Shown here one piece after another: positions 24,769 through 33,318 of a DNA stretch of 37,445 bases. Below the pieces are notes generated by a model, which was not told where the DNA came from, made no database searches, and saw only the letters and a list, made by a program, of their open reading frames with translations. Made by a program: the position numbers and the translations under genes. The stretch's first letter is position 1, and each line of letters opens with the position of its first letter. The stretch is taken from the NCBI GenBank assembly GCA_016550425.1, contig JABXGS010000144.1:1-37445 (forward strand), written 5' to 3'. The stretch comes from an archaeon. Lineage in GTDB: Archaea > Asgardarchaeota > Hermodarchaeia > Hermodarchaeales > Hermodarchaeaceae.

Positions 24769-26112
24769 ATGGTTGATGAGGTTTTACAAAAAATCGACGA
24801 AAATGCAAATCGTGCAATCGAAGCAGCCAAACACCTCTGCAGCATTCCTACAGTTGCGGCTAAAGGAGAAGGAATAGAGGAAACGGCTGAACTCGTTCAA
24901 CAAATGCTTGAAGAGGCGGGAATCGCTTCTCAGTTACACAAAACCAGTGGCGCTCCGGTGGTAACCGGTTATCTTGATGTTGGGGCAAAGCGAACGCTCC
25001 TTTTTTATGATCATTATGATGTGCAACCAGCAGAACCATTTGATCTTTGGGTCTCACCTCCCTTCGACCCCGAAATCCGTAATGGTCGAATCTATGCGCG
25101 GGGAATTGCTGATAATAAAGGCGATACGGTATCGCGAATTTGGGCCATTCGTGCCTTCAAAGACGCTGGAGTAGAACTTCCAGTTAATATCAAGTTCGTA
25201 ATCGAAGGCGAAGAAGAAATTAGCAGTCCAAATCTACCGGATTTCACCAAGAAGAACAGCGACTTCCTTAAAGCCGATGCTGGGATTTGGGAATTTGGTA
25301 GTGCAGGGTTTGACGGGACCCAAGAGGCATGGCTGGGGCTAAAGGGTATTTTGTATGTCCAATTGGAAGTTGAACGGCTCTCGCATGACGCCCATTCCAG
25401 TAATTCCGCCATCTTACCCTCTGCGCCTTTCCGATTGGTTTGGGCTCTTAATTCGTTAAAAGATGTAAAGGAACGCATTCTCATCGAAGGCTTTTATGAT
25501 GCTGTAGTTCCCATGACGACAAAGGAACGTGAATTTGTGGCCAAGATAGATCTCGAAGAGGAAGCGCGGCGGAAGTTCTATGGCATTGATGAGTTCGTCA
25601 ATAATTATCAAGGTGATGCTTTACGTGAGGCGTATTATTATCAACCACACCTCAGTATCGACGGCCTTACGAGCGGCTATCAAGAAAAAGGTTCAATGAC
25701 CGTTCTACCTGCCAAGGCCTCCGCCAAGATTGACTTCCGACTTGTTGAAAACCAACAGCCCGATGATCTCGTCAAAAAACTTCGGAACCACTTAGACAAC
25801 CACAGGTTTACTGATGTGAAAATTGCTTGGTATGAAGGGTATTCTGCGGCTAAAACACCAGTTGACCATCCCTTCGTTAATATTGTAAATAAAGCAAATC
25901 AAGCCATCTTTGGGCACGCTATTCGTATTCATCCCACCTGTCCGGGGTCCGGTCCGCTCTACCTTTTCAAAGATTATGTGCCTATGATTTCCATCGGCAT
26001 CGGTGACCACGATTCTCGTGCTCATTCCCCTAATGAAAGTGTATTGGTAGAGAACTATATCAAATCAATGAAACGAATTGCTGTGATAATTGACGAAATG
26101 GCAAAATGGTAA
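24769..26112 (+). CDS. M20-family metallopeptidase (dipeptidase-like)
   Basis: A 447-residue zinc peptidase of the M20 family, CNDP/dipeptidase-like. Metal and catalytic residues are visible: H and D in LLFYDHYDVQP (about residues 82 and 84), D in ARGIADNKGD, the Glu pair in IEGEEEISSPN, a further metal ligand region in ADAGIWEFG, and the C-terminal His in RAHSPNES. The central dimerisation domain has LSHDAHSSN and LPAKASAKIDFRLV. The ATG at 24769 has GGAG only 3 bases upstream; the TTG at 24760 would add three residues. It is divergent from the lysine-catabolic pair and could supply amino acids from peptides, which is inference. Confidence 0.93.
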   Translation: MVDEVLQKIDENANRAIEAAKHLCSIPTVAAKGEGIEETAELVQQMLEEAGIASQLHKTSGAPVVTGYLDVGAKRTLLFYDHYDVQPAEPFDLWVSPPFDPEIRNGRIYARGIADNKGDTVSRIWAIRAFKDAGVELPVNIKFVIEGEEEISSPNLPDFTKKNSDFLKADAGIWEFGSAGFDGTQEAWLGLKGILYVQLEVERLSHDAHSSNSAILPSAPFRLVWALNSLKDVKERILIEGFYDAVVPMTTKEREFVAKIDLEEEARRKFYGIDEFVNNYQGDALREAYYYQPHLSIDGLTSGYQEKGSMTVLPAKASAKIDFRLVENQQPDDLVKKLRNHLDNHRFTDVKIAWYEGYSAAKTPVDHPFVNIVNKANQAIFGHAIRIHPTCPGSGPLYLFKDYVPMISIGIGDHDSRAHSPNESVLVENYIKSMKRIAVIIDEMAKW

Positions 26113-26247
26113 AGTGCTACCTTAGCGAATCCCAAGCCTGGCAACTCAGTTCAAACGTCGTCTGACCAAATCTGTTGGTGCTTTGGTATCTAAACTAAAA
26201 TAGGAACTTCCTATACAATTTTAAGGTAAAGCTTCAAAGCACAGGTT

Positions 26248-27066
26248 ATGACCGAAAAAAGAGATTATTTGTTATTTCAGGTCCTGAACATCATCACCAT
26301 CATTTCAGTGTTAATCGTCAACATCCTTGCCAACGCACTACCACTTTTTAACGTAAATACAGGACAAGTATCTGATGCCTATCCTAATTTCTTCACTCCT
26401 GCAGGCTATGTGTTTTCAATCTGGTTCATCATCTATCTTCAAGCGATAATCTTCTTGATTTACCAAGGGCGTCCAAGCCAACGTAGTGAAGGGTACCTTC
26501 AGAAAATTGGCATCTTCTATTTCCTCGCTGGCCTAGCTAACATCGGGTGGATTTTCGTATTCCACTACTCATATGCCTATATGGTCGCTAATCCTCCATT
26601 CTACCTACTCTCAGTAATTTTTCTAATCCTTGTCTTCCTAATGTTGCTTCTCGTGTATCTACGGTTAGGCATAGGAATCGACGCGGTCTCCAGAAATGTA
26701 AAACTAGCTGTTCACCTCCATGTCAGTGTTTACCTCAGCTGGCTTTCAGTGGCTACAATTGCTGGATTGGCTTCAGCAATTAACGTCTTAATCCCAGGCA
26801 TTCCTTCGGAAATCCAGCATATTGCTACTGCTGCTATGCTATTCGTGGCAGTGCTCCTCACATTACTGATGATTTATCTTCGGCGCGACTTCACTTTTGG
26901 ACTCGTTGTATTATGGTCTGCAATTGGAATTGGTGTAAAATGGCTGACAGTCCCAGTGATTCTCTACTCTTCAATCACCGCTGCGATCATACTCGTCATT
27001 GGATTAATCCTCATTCCATATCTCAAGAAATCAAATCTCATCCATTATTACAAAGGAACTGAATAG
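26248..27066 (+). CDS. TspO/MBR-related membrane protein (long form)
   Basis: A 272-residue protein with about eight membrane helices. The stretch NALPLFNVNTGQVSDAYPNF, FTPAGYVFSIWFIIYLQA near residue 50 is the mark of the tryptophan-rich sensory (TspO/MBR) related family; classical TspO has 5 helices and about 160 residues, so this belongs to the longer relatives. Fewer tryptophans than usual are present. The ligand (porphyrin or sterol in classical TspO) is not predictable. The 135-base upstream gap carries no clear ribosome site closer than AGGTT. Confidence 0.7.
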   Translation: MTEKRDYLLFQVLNIITIISVLIVNILANALPLFNVNTGQVSDAYPNFFTPAGYVFSIWFIIYLQAIIFLIYQGRPSQRSEGYLQKIGIFYFLAGLANIGWIFVFHYSYAYMVANPPFYLLSVIFLILVFLMLLLVYLRLGIGIDAVSRNVKLAVHLHVSVYLSWLSVATIAGLASAINVLIPGIPSEIQHIATAAMLFVAVLLTLLMIYLRRDFTFGLVVLWSAIGIGVKWLTVPVILYSSITAAIILVIGLILIPYLKKSNLIHYYKGTE

Positions 27067-27215
27067 ATTTCAACTCTCCGAAAATCGCCCAATAGCTTCT
27101 AAGGCAACTTTTACAGTGGATTGTGGAAATTCGTGAACTAGCTGCTATGGGTTCTTTGTAATTTGGAATACCTCCTAGGTGATAAGCCAACTTGGTTCCA
27201 AGGCATTCACTCTAT

Positions 27216-28133
27216 CTATTCGCGTCGCTTAACCACAATAACACCAATCACTATTACAGCAACAACAATAACAATCGCAGATATTACTATACCAGCAATC
27301 GGGTTCGTTGGTACAATCCCAGAGACGTCAATAAGCCAACGCGCAATTACCCTCATTAATCCCCATTCCGAGTCCGGATCGTTCAATTCATCTTGGAATG
27401 TTGTTTCATCACGCGATTCCCCTTCTTCAATTTCAGGATGCGGACTTGAAAGGAAAACCACTCCCAAACCGTACCGAAACGTTACCATACAGGGAAGCCC
27501 ATTGAGGGCATAACTGGCAATAGTAGTTACATGCGACATATCTGGGGCATCAAAATAACTACCTGTCCAACTTAGCGTTGCGTATGAGTCGGGAAGATCG
27601 TTTAGATCAGGCCCTGTTCCGTTCTTATGGATAGTAATTGTTACAAGGTTCTTACCCGCCGGGAGATCAGGAAGCGTATATTGTAGTTCTACATCAAAAA
27701 GCCCAAAATATGACCATTCAAAGAAAGTACCTCCATAGATTCCAATGAATGCTCCGCCACGAACTATGAAATCGCGAATGATATCATATGCTACGATGCC
27801 CATTTCATCTCTCAACGTATAAGGTGATATACCTGGCATGACCAGCATTGAGTGTCCCTCAAGAGAGCCATTCAACATATGATCGGGAGAGAGTAAGGAA
27901 ATTTCCGCGTTCATCCAATCTAACATTTGAATAAGTGCCGTTCGGCTAGCCAAATTCTCTGTAGAATGACCACCCGTATACACTGCAACACGTACGCCAG
28001 ATAAATCCGAAGAATCTTGTGCTGCCACTTCAATTTGTGGCACCTGCAAAAGAGAAAAACCTGGTAAAATGGAAATAAGTAAAAAAATAGTGAGTATCTG
28101 ATACTGGTTCTGTCGTATCATTAAGCTCTGCAT
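27216..28133 (-). CDS. Secreted, membrane-anchored BPL_N-like (class I amidotransferase fold) protein
   Basis: A 305-residue protein with a signal peptide (residues 1-38), a GATase1-like domain of the BPL_N type, and a C-terminal membrane helix (about 280-301) plus basic KRRE tail. The fold is marked by VRVAVYTGGHS, GHSMLVMPGISP, RGGAFIGIYGGTFF and LGVVFLSSPHPEIEEGES. The position of the nucleophilic Cys reads GIYGG rather than GICAG, so amidotransferase chemistry is unlikely and a binding role more plausible. Beta-rich residues 150-215 are an insertion. GAGGT lies 8 bases before the ATG. The anchor resembles the relic at 9311-9635. Confidence 0.8.
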   Translation of the reverse strand: MQSLMIRQNQYQILTIFLLISILPGFSLLQVPQIEVAAQDSSDLSGVRVAVYTGGHSTENLASRTALIQMLDWMNAEISLLSPDHMLNGSLEGHSMLVMPGISPYTLRDEMGIVAYDIIRDFIVRGGAFIGIYGGTFFEWSYFGLFDVELQYTLPDLPAGKNLVTITIHKNGTGPDLNDLPDSYATLSWTGSYFDAPDMSHVTTIASYALNGLPCMVTFRYGLGVVFLSSPHPEIEEGESRDETTFQDELNDPDSEWGLMRVIARWLIDVSGIVPTNPIAGIVISAIVIVVAVIVIGVIVVKRRE

Positions 28134-28244
28134 GAAATATTACCTCAGCATTTTATCCGTTGGTCTTTCAACAAATATGCTCGGAAATTATCTGGTTTAA
28201 AATCTGACCAAAACTTCCCCAATTCATACATTTTTAAGAACAGC

Positions 28245-28779
28245 ATGGTTCAGAAATCGAAGGGTACCAAAAAAGAGACACACAATTGCAGGGAACCGAG
28301 AACTTAAGTTCAGAATAACTGGTTCATCACGGGGTGAATCGCCAATCCCACTCGAAAAGCAAAGCAACCACACAACCAATGAATTACCCACTGTTCCAAC
28401 AACCGCGGTTTCACTTGACTCCCATTCACGGGCAACCTCAACCTATCTCTCAGTTGGACTCATTTCCATTGGAGCCATATTGGCGACAATCAATATTGTT
28501 AACGCGATTTACCTCCAACTCTTCATCCTTCTTCCCAATCTCCCTGAATGGATGAGGTTTCAAATCTGGAATTATTTAATTTTAGATACCTTTCAAGTCA
28601 TCGGTATCGTACTAATGATTAGTAGTGCAGTCATTGTCTATTACGAAAAATACTGGCCCTATGGAGGCATCATTGGAATATGGGGTGCATTATCGACAAT
28701 TCAATTCCTTAGTCTTCTATTAGGTGGATTAGGTGCCTTCATCAATCTATGCAGTCGCCCCGAACCGAAGAGAACATAA
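28245..28779 (+). pseudogene. Frameshifted gene for a small two-to-three-helix membrane protein
   Basis: The frame from ATG 28245 reads MVQKSKGTKKETHNCREPRT and stops at 28305. The adjacent frame is open from before this point through to 28779 but has no in-frame ATG or GTG, only a TTG at 28480 inside a helix. Removing one A from the A6 tract at 28269-28274 joins them into a 177-residue protein: basic start, Ser/Thr/Pro-rich stretch, then helices (VGLISIGAILATINIVNAIY, TFQVIGIVLMISSAVIVYYE and GGIIGIWGALSTIQFLSLLL) and a tail PEPKRT. This may be a real mutation, an assembly error at a homopolymer, or a slippage site. The short form 28480-28779 could be made alone. Confidence 0.55.
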
Positions 28780-28825
28780 ACGATAGGTGCCACACAATCA
28801 GTATCTAAACCGAGGTGATACTGTC

Positions 28826-29152
28826 ATGCCCTCCATAATCGATGTTTGGGATCATGTGCAACAAATGCGACAACCATGGGCTCCGAAAGAAATCGCCCGT
28901 GTGAACGACCAAGTAATCCGGTTAGCGCTCTTCGATGGCGAATTTCCCATGCATAAACACTCAAACGCCGATGAGCTCTTTTACGTCCTAAAAGGACAAA
29001 TTACAATTCGTATTAAAGAACAACCCGATATCGTTTTAACCGAAGGTAAGATGGCGGTTATTCCCCGAAACGTGGAGCATTCTCCTAAAAGTGTGAAACC
29101 CTCATACATTCTAATGTTTGAGCCATTAACCCTCAACCCTCGGGGTGACTAG
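28826..29152 (+). CDS. Single-domain cupin protein
   Basis: A 108-residue cupin. Motif 1 is GEFPMHKHSNADELFYVLKG (H-x-H, then E) and motif 2 is GKMAVIPRNVEHSPK, giving a complete His2-Glu-His metal site. The ATG at 28826 has GAGGTG 8 bases upstream; the longer frame from 28787 lacks a ribosome site. Small cupins of this shape bind metals and act on small molecules; the substrate is unknown. The stop overlaps the probable GTG start of the amidohydrolase, suggesting an operon and a linked function. Confidence 0.85.
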   Translation: MPSIIDVWDHVQQMRQPWAPKEIARVNDQVIRLALFDGEFPMHKHSNADELFYVLKGQITIRIKEQPDIVLTEGKMAVIPRNVEHSPKSVKPSYILMFEPLTLNPRGD

Positions 29153-30188
29153 TACTAAAACTGGAAAACTAGTACAAACCAACATACTTTTTGCATCTTT
29201 GCAGCACCGTTCCTTGGCGATTCTGCAATTGCAAAATTACTCTTGGAAATACACTGGTCCCATTTTCGATGCGCATACTCACGTCTGGGAGAACACTAAT
29301 CTCACACAGACGGTTGAAGAACAAAGGCATATAGGTGTCAAATCTCAATTGATAATCGTCCACCTACCCGAGATTCAAGCAATTATTGAAGAACAATTTC
29401 CAAACACGTTCATTTTTGCCAAATATCTATCAACACAAAATATTATCAATTTACAAATCGAAGTCCTCTTAGAAGAAATCAATCAGATGCATGAACAAGG
29501 CTTCTCACTAGCAAAGATGTGGGCTGCTCCAGCTTGGCGAAATTACTACAAGGGATATGAAGGAACATTTCGGCTCACAGATACTCAATACAGACCCATT
29601 TTCGACAAGTTAGCATCAGAAGACTTTCCCCTCTTATTACACATGGCTGATCCAGACACATACTATGCCACAAACTACGCAAACTCCGAAAAATTTGGGA
29701 CAAAAGAAGAACACCTAGAAGAACTCGAACAGTTACTCCAAAACTATCCAGACTTACAATTCCAACTAGCTCATTTTGCGGCCCAACCTGAAATTCATCG
29801 ACTTCCCCACCTTGCCGAATGGTTCGAGACCTACGACAATGTTGTCGTCGATACGGCCTCTTCTCGCTGGATGGCCCGTGAGCTCAGTAAAGAACCTGAT
29901 ATTGCTCGTGACTTTCTCATCCATTTTTCAACACGCATCCTCTTCGGAACAGATGCCACGTTAAACGCTTCAGCCAATCCAGTAGACGGCTCTCAATTAT
30001 CTCCTTACAAAGCTCGATTTATTGCACAGCGCATTCTCTGGGAAACCAATGATCAACATACGCCTTTGCCATTTCCTGACAAGGACACCGAAACTATTGG
30101 AGGCACGTTCATCAATGGACTGAATCTCCCCCAACGCGTGCTGCGCAACCTTTACTGGGCGAACGGCCGCCGTCTATACAATTACTGA
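29145..30188 (+). CDS. Amidohydrolase-superfamily TIM-barrel protein (Amidohydro_2 type)
   Basis: A 347-residue TIM-barrel metal hydrolase or decarboxylase. The metal-binding pattern is FDAHTHVWEN (H-x-H, near residues 41-50), LLHMADPD, LAHFAAQPE and LFGTDA. A typical member starts 1-3 residues before the first strand, so the 40 residues before GPIFDAHTH are long. GTG at 29145 is the outermost start and overlaps the cupin stop, but an internal TTG may be the true one. The Amidohydro_2 group includes uronate isomerase-like and decarboxylase enzymes; the exact reaction cannot be read. Cupin plus amidohydrolase suggests a small catabolic or detoxifying unit. Confidence 0.8.
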   Translation: MTSTKTGKLVQTNILFASLQHRSLAILQLQNYSWKYTGPIFDAHTHVWENTNLTQTVEEQRHIGVKSQLIIVHLPEIQAIIEEQFPNTFIFAKYLSTQNIINLQIEVLLEEINQMHEQGFSLAKMWAAPAWRNYYKGYEGTFRLTDTQYRPIFDKLASEDFPLLLHMADPDTYYATNYANSEKFGTKEEHLEELEQLLQNYPDLQFQLAHFAAQPEIHRLPHLAEWFETYDNVVVDTASSRWMARELSKEPDIARDFLIHFSTRILFGTDATLNASANPVDGSQLSPYKARFIAQRILWETNDQHTPLPFPDKDTETIGGTFINGLNLPQRVLRNLYWANGRRLYNY

Positions 30189-30291
30189 TTCTTCTTGGGC
30201 GTAAAACCTTCCAATATCATAAAGATTTAATTAGAGCGCTTTAAGCAACAAGCCTTCATCACTAATCTTTGGTACGGAGGCACCCCGCAAT

Positions 30292-30654
30292 ATGTCTGAT
30301 GAATCAACTGTCACTACACTCGTGCTCATTGGAGCAATCTTCCAAATAATCATTGGAATTCTCTTCCTCCTCGGTGGAGCAGGCAGCAGCATAGGCACAG
30401 CAATTGGTTTCATTTTCTGGGGCATTAGCAGCCCGCTTGATTGGCTTTGGGTCATCGTCCCTGGTGTGCCTTTAATGGTCTTTGGAATCCTTGGTCTAGT
30501 GTTTGGTCTCAACTGGCTCCGATGGCGTCACACACCAATGGACTATAAGCAAAAACTTATCCTAACAGGTGTTCTCGCCCTGATCTTCACCGGCTTTATT
30601 CCCGGGCTTTTGGTGTTGATTGCTGGCGCAATTATTCCTGAAGAAACAGCATAG
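30292..30654 (+). CDS. Small membrane protein, paralogue of 15969-16451 without zinc ribbon
   Basis: A 120-residue protein with about four membrane segments. FGILGLVFGLNWLRWRHTP and FIPGLLVLIAGAIIP match the protein at 15969-16451 closely, but translation ends where that protein goes on to its zinc ribbon. GGAGG lies 11 bases before the ATG. Function unknown. The paralogues are 14 kb apart, so this is an old or dispersed duplication. Confidence 0.78.
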   Translation: MSDESTVTTLVLIGAIFQIIIGILFLLGGAGSSIGTAIGFIFWGISSPLDWLWVIVPGVPLMVFGILGLVFGLNWLRWRHTPMDYKQKLILTGVLALIFTGFIPGLLVLIAGAIIPEETA

Positions 30655-30719
30655 CCGTGTCAACGCGAGTCTTGTTGTTGACCTACTTCGCACTTTTTTT
30701 GAGAGATTATGCATCAAGC

Positions 30720-30941
30720 TCACGTTTCTTTCCGCAGAATAAAATAGCTGAGCGCTACTCCCGTTACGATGCATCCTACTACCTGGCAACTCATGATTAA
30801 GTGATCCAGAAAGGGAATTTGAAGAATTAAACTTGTAACAATGAGAAAAAAAGGAACGAATACAGCGATTCCAACTCCAATAAAAGCCATGATGCCCATT
30901 TTGAAATCCAATCGATCATTGAACCGAGAATCACGTGACAT
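30720..30941 (-). CDS. Small two-helix membrane protein
   Basis: A 73-residue protein with two predicted membrane helices (residues about 17-41 and 50-68), a charged start (MSRDSRFNDRLDFK) and a basic end LRKET. The ATG at 30941 has GGTG 7 bases upstream. It is convergent with 30292-30654 and divergent from the ICMT gene. No homologue is recognised, so it may be lineage-specific. Confidence 0.5.
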   Translation of the reverse strand: MSRDSRFNDRLDFKMGIMAFIGVGIAVFVPFFLIVTSLILQIPFLDHLIMSCQVVGCIVTGVALSYFILRKET

Positions 30942-31062
30942 CAACTAGCACCAACAACTAGCACACCGATTCTCCGCTGGTTTTTACATTTACGGTAACG
31001 GCTAAAAACTGACCATAACGCGAGCGCCTAAGAATACAAATACAACCAAACCCACCAGTGCT

Positions 31063-31716
31063 ATGGTGGTGAAAGCAATCGAAGAAATAATATTTCGTAT
31101 CATCTTTGTTATACTATACATCCTATTCGCGATTCCACGAGTTTACTATCGACGCAAAGCCTCAAAGGCTAAACAAATACCCACCAAACAACCTCCCAAA
31201 ACTAGCCCACTCCGTTCATGGGCGCACACGGCGATCACTATTAGCATTCTTGGTATGCTCATCGCCTACCTCCTCTACTTACTAATCCCCCCTTGGATAC
31301 CCTGGTTTCCACTACCTTTTCCAGCAATCCTTCGCTGGATTGGTTTACCTCTCGGACTTGCCGCAATTCCTCTCCTCATCTGGACCCATCGCACCTTGGG
31401 GCGTTATTACTCACCTGAAATAGAAATACAGAAACAACATCTACTCATCAGAACCGGCCCTTATTCCCGCATACGCCACCCAATGTATGTGGTTTTCATC
31501 TTAATCACCCTCGGCACAATACTTCTCGCAGCCAATGTCTTTGTTACGATTTTTGGTCTCCTTGTCTGTTTCTTACTCTATCCTATATCAAAACAAGAAG
31601 AGCAAATACTCATCAAAGAATTTGGCGACCAATATCGCGAATACATGAGACATACCGGTCGATTCCTTCCCCCTTTTCGTCGCAAACAAGAAATATCTAT
31701 CAGAGCTGAGGGATAG
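31063..31716 (+). CDS. ICMT/PEMT-like integral-membrane methyltransferase
   Basis: A 217-residue membrane protein with about five helices. The C-terminal SAM-binding region is diagnostic of isoprenylcysteine carboxyl methyltransferase and related PEMT enzymes: GPYSRIRHPMYVVFILI, then KQEEQILIKEFGDQYREYMR and FLPPF. In eukaryotes ICMT methylates prenylated C-terminal Cys; in prokaryotes members methylate isoprenoid or lipid substrates, mostly unknown. The gene ends 7 bases before the LRR gene, so the two are probably cotranscribed. A second member lies at 35428-36048. Confidence 0.85.
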   Translation: MVVKAIEEIIFRIIFVILYILFAIPRVYYRRKASKAKQIPTKQPPKTSPLRSWAHTAITISILGMLIAYLLYLLIPPWIPWFPLPFPAILRWIGLPLGLAAIPLLIWTHRTLGRYYSPEIEIQKQHLLIRTGPYSRIRHPMYVVFILITLGTILLAANVFVTIFGLLVCFLLYPISKQEEQILIKEFGDQYREYMRHTGRFLPPFRRKQEISIRAEG

Positions 31717-31723
31717 TCCAACG

Positions 31724-32533
31724 ATGAAAGAGAAGCACACAACTACGTATCAAGGAATTCAACTTTACAAAGACGAAGCTGCTGTTCTCAAAGAACTTGA
31801 AGAAAATACAAAAGCACCAATTCCCGCAAGTGGAACTGCTTTCTATAAAACCGGTTTTGTTCATAAAGACCAGCACGTCATAGGTCTGAGTCTTCATAAC
31901 AAAGGACTCAAATTCCTTCCTGACTCACTTCAAGAACTTGTTTACCTCGAACGACTTTACCTCCGAGATAATCTTCTCACCACTCTCCCGCACACTATTG
32001 GTCACCTAGCTAACCTTCAGAATCTAGATGTCTTCAATAATCGAATCACTACTCTTCCTGAAAGCATTGGGGATCTCACCAAACTTCGTCGATTTGACCT
32101 ATCTCGCAACTTTGTACCAACACTCCCTGAAAACATCGGGCAACTCCACTCACTGGAGCGTCTTGGACTTCTCAACGTCCATTTAGAATTCCTTCCCAAC
32201 ACCATTGGTCAACTCACCAATCTCTGGGATCTTATTGCATCCATCAACCACCTTGTCAATCTCCCTGATTCCATCGGTAAGCTAATCAAGTTAAAACGAC
32301 TCACACTCCACGATAATTCCCTGACCACCCTTCCTGACAGTCTAGGCAATCTAGTTGATCTTGAACTCCTCTCCCTCCATACAAACAACCTCACCCAACT
32401 TCCCTCGACTCTGACAAGAATAACATCCCTCAAGGTCCTTCGACTTGAAAAGAATCAAATACAAGAATTATCATCCGCCCATAAAAGTTGGGTAACAGAA
32501 TTACAATCGCAAGGCTGTGGAGTACGACTCTAA
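31724..32533 (+). CDS. Leucine-rich-repeat protein
   Basis: A 269-residue soluble protein with about eight LRRs of 23 residues from residue 48 to the end (pattern LxxLxLxxNxLxxLPxxIGxL; for example LERLYLRDNLLTTLPHTIGH). The first 45 residues are a short helical head. No signal peptide is seen, so it is cytoplasmic and likely a protein-protein binding scaffold. The repeat type is the 23-residue kind common in bacteria and plants. The repeats are similar in DNA as well as protein. It starts 7 bases after the ICMT stop. Confidence 0.93.
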   Translation: MKEKHTTTYQGIQLYKDEAAVLKELEENTKAPIPASGTAFYKTGFVHKDQHVIGLSLHNKGLKFLPDSLQELVYLERLYLRDNLLTTLPHTIGHLANLQNLDVFNNRITTLPESIGDLTKLRRFDLSRNFVPTLPENIGQLHSLERLGLLNVHLEFLPNTIGQLTNLWDLIASINHLVNLPDSIGKLIKLKRLTLHDNSLTTLPDSLGNLVDLELLSLHTNNLTQLPSTLTRITSLKVLRLEKNQIQELSSAHKSWVTELQSQGCGVRL

Positions 32534-32601
32534 ATCCATCGAATGAAGGCTACTATTAAATCCCCTCAAACGACTCGTGAGTAACATTGAGGTCTACTCA
32601 A

Positions 32602-33237
32602 ATGTCGAAACCAGCCATTACATTTCTTGGTAACGCGGGATTTCTCCTTGAATATCACGACTCCACTCTCCTCATAGATCCCCCAAATAAAGCCGCGGGT
32701 GACCAGAAAGGCGACATCGTCTACTGTACACACCGTCATCCAGATCACGTTGGCGGTGTCAACATTTTCATGGAACAAAACCCCGTTGCCTTCCTCATCG
32801 GCAGCATCCAAATCGCTAAGAAATTCCCGCAATGGATTCAGCGCCAGGTCACTGTGGCATCTGGTGAAATCATTCAACAACACCCCTGGATCCTCAGATT
32901 CATCCAAGAGCCCCACGGTCTCACCAAAGGCACCACAAATCTCGGCGTCATTGTCCGAACAGAGGACTTTGCTTTTGGTCATGTTGGTGATGCTGTGCGT
33001 TTTGGTAATTTTGCCGATACAAAACTTGATGTTCTCGCAGTGCCTATTTTCGGCGGCTTCACTGCTTCACCTAAACGGGCCATCGAGGAACTGAAAACCT
33101 TTGATCCGCCACTCCCCACTATTGTACCAATGCATTCGGTATTTCGAAGCCCAAAGGGGTTCTGTAAACGTCTGAAACGTGAAATCCCCGGCACAACCTG
33201 CCTTGTCCCTATAAAAAATGAAAAATTACCAATCTGA
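32602..33237 (+). CDS. Metallo-beta-lactamase-fold hydrolase
   Basis: A 211-residue MBL-fold protein of the UlaG/L-ascorbate-lactonase-like or uncharacterised type. The metal motif is CTHRHPDHVGG (H-x-H-x-D-H). Other metal ligands are probably HVGDAVRFG and the late His in VPMHSVF. The start FLGNAGFLLEYHDSTLLIDP is typical. GAGGT lies about 8 bases before the ATG at 32602; TTG 32587 is the upper limit. The substrate is unknown. Confidence 0.9.
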   Translation: MSKPAITFLGNAGFLLEYHDSTLLIDPPNKAAGDQKGDIVYCTHRHPDHVGGVNIFMEQNPVAFLIGSIQIAKKFPQWIQRQVTVASGEIIQQHPWILRFIQEPHGLTKGTTNLGVIVRTEDFAFGHVGDAVRFGNFADTKLDVLAVPIFGGFTASPKRAIEELKTFDPPLPTIVPMHSVFRSPKGFCKRLKREIPGTTCLVPIKNEKLPI

Positions 33238-33253
33238 AAATTTACCAATTCTA

Positions 33254-33267
33254 AAAACGCACGTTTT
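33254..33267 (+). terminator. Small hairpin after the MBL gene
   Basis: AAAAC (33254-33258) pairs with GTTTT (33263-33267) around GCAC; a second weak stem follows (TCTC with GAGA). It lies 16 bases past the stop and could act in termination. Confidence 0.3.
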
Positions 33268-33318
33268 CTCTACAATGAGAAGGATAAATTGCATTGGTAG
33301 AACGGCCTCAAGCAGTAA

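Noticed and set aside
28334..28555. 73-codon plus-strand frame
   Set aside because: It overlaps the better-supported frame with membrane helices (to 28779) and has low-complexity composition with no motif.
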